Source: Chloroflexota bacterium | GTDB lineage: Bacteria > Chloroflexota > Anaerolineae > 4572-78 | Length of the DNA stretch: 8,777 bases | NCBI GenBank assembly: GCA_024278725.1 | Contig: JAJRSQ010000090.1 | Coordinates: forward strand, 1-8,777 | Reading direction: 5' to 3' | Shown here: in pieces, positions 6,501 through 8,777 of the stretch | Numbering within the stretch: the first letter of the stretch is position 1 | Layout: every line of letters starts with the position of its first letter | Translations under genes and position numbers: made by a program | The notes under the pieces: generated by a model | What the model was told of the DNA's origin: nothing | The model's database searches: none | What the model saw: the letters and a program-made list of their open reading frames with translations, nothing else

Positions 6501-8777
6501 ATTCAAGACGGCTATCTGCTTTTCAACGCCGACGCAACCATCCTCGATGTGAACAATGCTTATTGCGAGATGCTCGGCTTCACCCCCGATGAACTGCTGG
6601 GCGCATCCATGATGGATGTGCTGTCGGTGTATGAGCCGGAAGATGTCCGCTTCCATATTGACGCTATTTTGCGCGGCGAGCGAACCCGCATCAGCAATAT
6701 GCAGCGCCGCAAAGACGGCTCGCTGGCATATTTCGATATTTCATTGGCGGTGATTGAAACCGACGACGAAACCCTGATTGCCGCTTTTTACCGCGACATC
6801 ACCGAGCAGCGAGAGATGCTCCGGCAGTTGGAATATCGTCATAAATTTGAAGAACGGGTGACCACCATTTCCACCCGCTTTGCCAACTGCCCGATAGTCG
6901 ATACCGATACCGCCATCATTGAGTCGCTGGCGGACATCGGGCAATTTGTCCGCGCCGACCGCAGTTACGTCTATCTGTTCACCGACGACGGCGCGATAAT
7001 GAATAAAACGCACGAATGGTGCGCGGAGGGCATTGAATCGCAATTGGCGGTCATGCAAAATGTCCGCTCGGCAAATTACCCGTGGTGGATGGGCTTTCTG
7101 GAAAAAGGGGAGATTATTCATATCCCCAACGTGGCAGACCTCCCCCCGGAAGCCGAAAATATCCGGCAAATGCTGATAGCGCATCACGTTCAATCATTGG
7201 TGGTTGTGCCGATGATATTCGCCGGGAAATTGGTGGGTTTCATGGGATTGGATGACGTGCGCACGCGGCGCGTCTGGGCGGAGGAGGATATTGTCTTGCT
7301 GGAAACGGTTGGGGATGTGATAGTGAACGCCATCCAACGGCGGCGCGATGACGCTCGCATCCGGCAACGAAACCGTGAACTGGCGCTGCTGAACAAAGTG
7401 ATTGCCGCCGGCATCACTGCCACCACCCCCGAAGAAATATTCCAAGTGGTGTGCGACGAATTGCACCACACCTTCAGCACGGCGCAGGTGGTGGGCGGCA
7501 GCCTCAACGACGATTTTTCGGAGTTGGAAATTGTGGCGGACACCACGCCGAACCCGCGAGCCTCCTTCATCGGACGGATATTCTATCCCCGGCAAAACCC
7601 GCTGGTGAAAGAACTGCTTGAACATGACCACACCTTTGTGTTGCACAACCCCGATGAATTTTCAATCATGGGAGCGGCGCGCGAAGACTTCACCCGGCGG
7701 CACATCAAAGGGTTGGTGATGCTGCCCGTAGCCTTCGGCGGCAAACGCTTCGGCGGTATTGCCCTCTTTTACTTCGAGCCGTTACCCCTGACCCCCGATG
7801 AAATTTCTTTGGCGCAACAAGTCGCCGACCAAGTTGGCGCGGTACTGGCGCGTTTCCAATTATCATGGCAACATAGTCGCCTCATCACCGCCATTGAGCA
7901 AGCCGGAGAAAGTGTTTTCATCACTGATATTGACGGGCGCATCATTTACGTCAACCCGTTTTTTGAAAAATCAACCGGCTATTCACGGGACGAAGTATTG
8001 GGGAAAACGCCGCGCATCCTGAACAGCGGTCAACAATCAAATGAATTTTACTCGGAAATGTGGACGACCATTTGCAACGGCAATATCTGGCAGGGGCGAA
8101 TTGTGAACCAGCGCAAAGACGGCGGATTGATTACGGAAGAAATGGTCATCAGCCCGGTGCGCAACCTTGCCGGAGAAGTGGTCAATTTTGTGGCGGTCAA
8201 ACGCGACATCACGGATTCACTGAAACTGGAAGAGCAGTATCGCCAGTCGCAAAAAATGGAAGCGATTGGGCAATTGAGCGGTGGCATTGCGCACGATTTC
8301 AACAACCTGCTCACCGCCATCAACGGGTATGCCGATATGCTGGTGCGGCAGGCAAAACCGGGGAGCGATGAGCGGGAAATGGCGCAGAATATCTTGGGCG
8401 CGGGCAATCGCGCGGCGGAACTGACACGGCAACTGCTGGCGTTCAGCCGCAAAACGCTCATCCGTCCGCAGTTGATGGACGTGAATGAAACCGTCAACAA
8501 CCTGGCGAAAATGTTGCGCCGCATCATCGGCGATGATATTCTGTTGAAGTTCAACATCTCCGACGACCTGCTTTTGGTGAAGATGGATCCATCGCAAATG
8601 GAGCAAATCATTTTGAATTTGGTGGTCAACGCCCGCGACGCGATGCCGCTGGGCGGCGAAGTGACCATCAGCACCGAAAACAGCTATTTCGCCACCGATG
8701 AAGTTTCGCCCTTTTCGGGGCTTGCGCCGGGCTATTATGTGCGCCTTTCGGTGACGGACACGGGGATGGGCATGCCC
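3576..8777 (+). CDS. Giant Cache-HAMP-PAS/GAF sensor histidine kinase, 3' end cut by window edge
   Basis: A membrane-bound sensor kinase expected to autophosphorylate on histidine and pass phosphate to a response regulator. The frame is open without interruption from ATG 3576 to the window end (1734 codons, incomplete). Approximate layout by residue: TM1 13-34; extracytoplasmic dCache-like domain 35-270 (YITVAVPLVE, GVLAVDMDVRAM, TYIIDDRGRVIAH); TM2 272-296; HAMP 297-350 (APVEDLV, ELQALGTAFNQ); coiled coil 350-378; PAS1 378-490; PAS2 500-620; GAF1 629-795; GAF2 801-959; PAS3 968-1082; GAF3 1091-1259; GAF4 1268-1429; PAS4 1435-1554; HisKA 1556-1625 with H-box GGIAHDFNNLL and phospho-acceptor His1573 (codon 8292-8294); HATPase from about 1665, with N-box Asn1685 in NLVVNARDAM and the D1728-TGMGMP G1 box at the very end. 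PAS calls rest on ERYRALFENANDSIF-like starts and RDITE/RDISE-like ends; GAF borders are less certain. The HDFNN class often carries C-terminal receiver domains, which could lie beyond the window. The start overlaps the upstream stop (TGATG) and has no clear ribosome-binding site, so translation is probably coupled. Confidence 0.96.
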   Translation, partial: MRYFVLNSIKARLNLLIILLSILPALLIGSIIAWQSFLEEKSETIASQQQSAMHVATEIKSLIDTHVVQLELLAETSDVHALSADEQYRLLSGLFAGDHSYSEIRLLDADGMEVLRLSRLRVIAPSELTNRANTAEFGTPRTTRETYFSTVWFDVETGNPYITVAVPLVELSDNSVDGVLAVDMDVRAMWLLMTDAHLPPFEQTYIIDDRGRVIAHRNPTLVLRGVTVTWPANDSALQPGLMGEKVLRVVEPVELGRQTLGVVVEDTLWNGLHLGFLSLFLSLGVIFTTMLVGMYVSRHVVRSVVAPVEDLVTTAQRITAGNYFLQAAVSADAPAELQALGTAFNQTTSSLVRSLEQLENTVAELEESQAALMESEERYRALFENANDSIFIADPDTHRFIEVNENAARRLGYTRRELLRMTFEELNHNGDFEENAALIEQMQRGGVQFQRVQRRKDGSLMPVEISSQLVEFGGTKVVQSIVRDISERVAAQQTLQDNLNFMETLLDTIPSPVFYKNAEGEYIGCNNAFADLILGLPKEKIIGRTIEDLNPNIPPDLAEVYMAHDRLVLNSPGAQFYESKVLCADGVRRDFFLSKAAFFNADGNPAGIVGVMVDLSEQKQTEARLLRANRLYAVLSQVNAAVLHFEDRQALLECVCSILTDQGHFALAWAGILNPDTFVLEPVAVSGARPDYLDAVKIVIAPDSPQKNCPGGQAIQRGETVSFNYIIEHADFERWNDRATQYGYHSAAAIPIKTENHTIGAISLYADAPDFFSADELHLLKEIENTLAFGLGRHHQQQIQEISYRIAEAAITLDDLPELFAAIHTSVGRLMPVRNFYIALYDEETDLLSFPYFKDDLEVEPPPPSKLGRGLTEYVLRTGNPLLASGSDFETLIERGEIEPRGPSARDWAGVPLKIAERVIGVLAVQSYTERNRYGAEELGILKFVSNQIALAIDRVRITNALRRQVAFNRRIYDTIQDGYLLFNADATILDVNNAYCEMLGFTPDELLGASMMDVLSVYEPEDVRFHIDAILRGERTRISNMQRRKDGSLAYFDISLAVIETDDETLIAAFYRDITEQREMLRQLEYRHKFEERVTTISTRFANCPIVDTDTAIIESLADIGQFVRADRSYVYLFTDDGAIMNKTHEWCAEGIESQLAVMQNVRSANYPWWMGFLEKGEIIHIPNVADLPPEAENIRQMLIAHHVQSLVVVPMIFAGKLVGFMGLDDVRTRRVWAEEDIVLLETVGDVIVNAIQRRRDDARIRQRNRELALLNKVIAAGITATTPEEIFQVVCDELHHTFSTAQVVGGSLNDDFSELEIVADTTPNPRASFIGRIFYPRQNPLVKELLEHDHTFVLHNPDEFSIMGAAREDFTRRHIKGLVMLPVAFGGKRFGGIALFYFEPLPLTPDEISLAQQVADQVGAVLARFQLSWQHSRLITAIEQAGESVFITDIDGRIIYVNPFFEKSTGYSRDEVLGKTPRILNSGQQSNEFYSEMWTTICNGNIWQGRIVNQRKDGGLITEEMVISPVRNLAGEVVNFVAVKRDITDSLKLEEQYRQSQKMEAIGQLSGGIAHDFNNLLTAINGYADMLVRQAKPGSDEREMAQNILGAGNRAAELTRQLLAFSRKTLIRPQLMDVNETVNNLAKMLRRIIGDDILLKFNISDDLLLVKMDPSQMEQIILNLVVNARDAMPLGGEVTISTENSYFATDEVSPFSGLAPGYYVRLSVTDTGMGMP
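4935..4955 (+). repeat. 21-base exact repeat in PAS1, copy A
   Basis: These 21 bases, encoding RRKDGSL within PAS1 of the kinase, are identical to 6705-6725 in PAS3 and lie in the same frame. The encoded motif is the conserved PAS strand segment before the final sheet strands (RRKDGS). Flanking DNA differs, so this is either a trace of internal domain duplication or convergence of a constrained motif with the same codons. Confidence 0.6.
6705..6725 (+). repeat. 21-base exact repeat in PAS3, copy B
   Basis: Second copy of the 21-base exact match to 4935-4955, again encoding RRKDGSL, here in PAS3. PAS4 has a diverged counterpart (QRKDGGL, near 8110-8130). Confidence 0.6.

Noticed and set aside
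5544..6656. Minus-strand 370-codon open frame inside the kinase gene
   Set aside because: Its translation has no recognisable domain and is rich in His, Arg and Gln, as expected for the antisense frame of a G/C-third-position gene. The plus-strand frame contains clear GAF and PAS sequence throughout.
8048..8674. Minus-strand 208-codon open frame opposite the HisKA/HATPase region
   Set aside because: The sense strand carries the intact H-box and N-box. The antisense product is a Ser/Arg-rich shadow.
3576..8777. Possible frameshift or separate genes within the long kinase region
   Set aside because: Reading the frame codon by codon from 3576 to 8777 gave no stop and no loss of domain similarity, so it is one continuous gene.

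Overview
The window holds three consecutive plus-strand genes and almost no other DNA: the 3' part of a valyl-tRNA synthetase gene (1-2448), a short intergenic region with a strong intrinsic terminator (2449-2568), a complete gene for a lipoprotein of the ABC_sub_bind (TrpX/YtvQ-like) periplasmic-binding family (2569-3576), and the 5' part of a very large multi-PAS/multi-GAF sensor histidine kinase (3576 to the window end). Both terminal genes are cut by the window edges. I see no tRNA, rRNA, CRISPR, insertion sequence or phage gene.

The organism is a bacterium of moderately high GC, with a preference for G/C at third codon positions but frequent TTG and GAA codons. The combination of a ValRS with an LWIPGTDHAGIATQ segment and an internal Cys4 zinc ribbon, an ABC_sub_bind lipoprotein and a giant HDFNN-type PAS/GAF kinase would fit Chloroflexota (Anaerolineae-like), though Deltaproteobacteria-type groups carry similar kinases. 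This assignment is an inference from general style, not a match I could compute.

The valS gene ends at a terminator with a 14-bp stem and seven T residues, so it is probably a separate transcription unit. The binding-protein gene begins only about 22 nt past the T-run, which leaves no room for a promoter between them. A weak candidate promoter overlaps the terminator stem itself and would start transcripts downstream of the 5' arm of the hairpin. The binding protein and the kinase overlap by one base (TGATG), indicating translational coupling and a shared role.

The kinase has two membrane segments flanking an extracytoplasmic Cache-like domain, then HAMP, PAS, PAS, GAF, GAF, PAS, GAF, GAF, PAS, HisKA and the start of the ATPase domain. 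No ABC permease or ATPase gene is visible. The most interesting reading is that the binding protein works as an external ligand-capturing co-sensor for the kinase rather than as a transporter component. What follows the kinase is outside the window.
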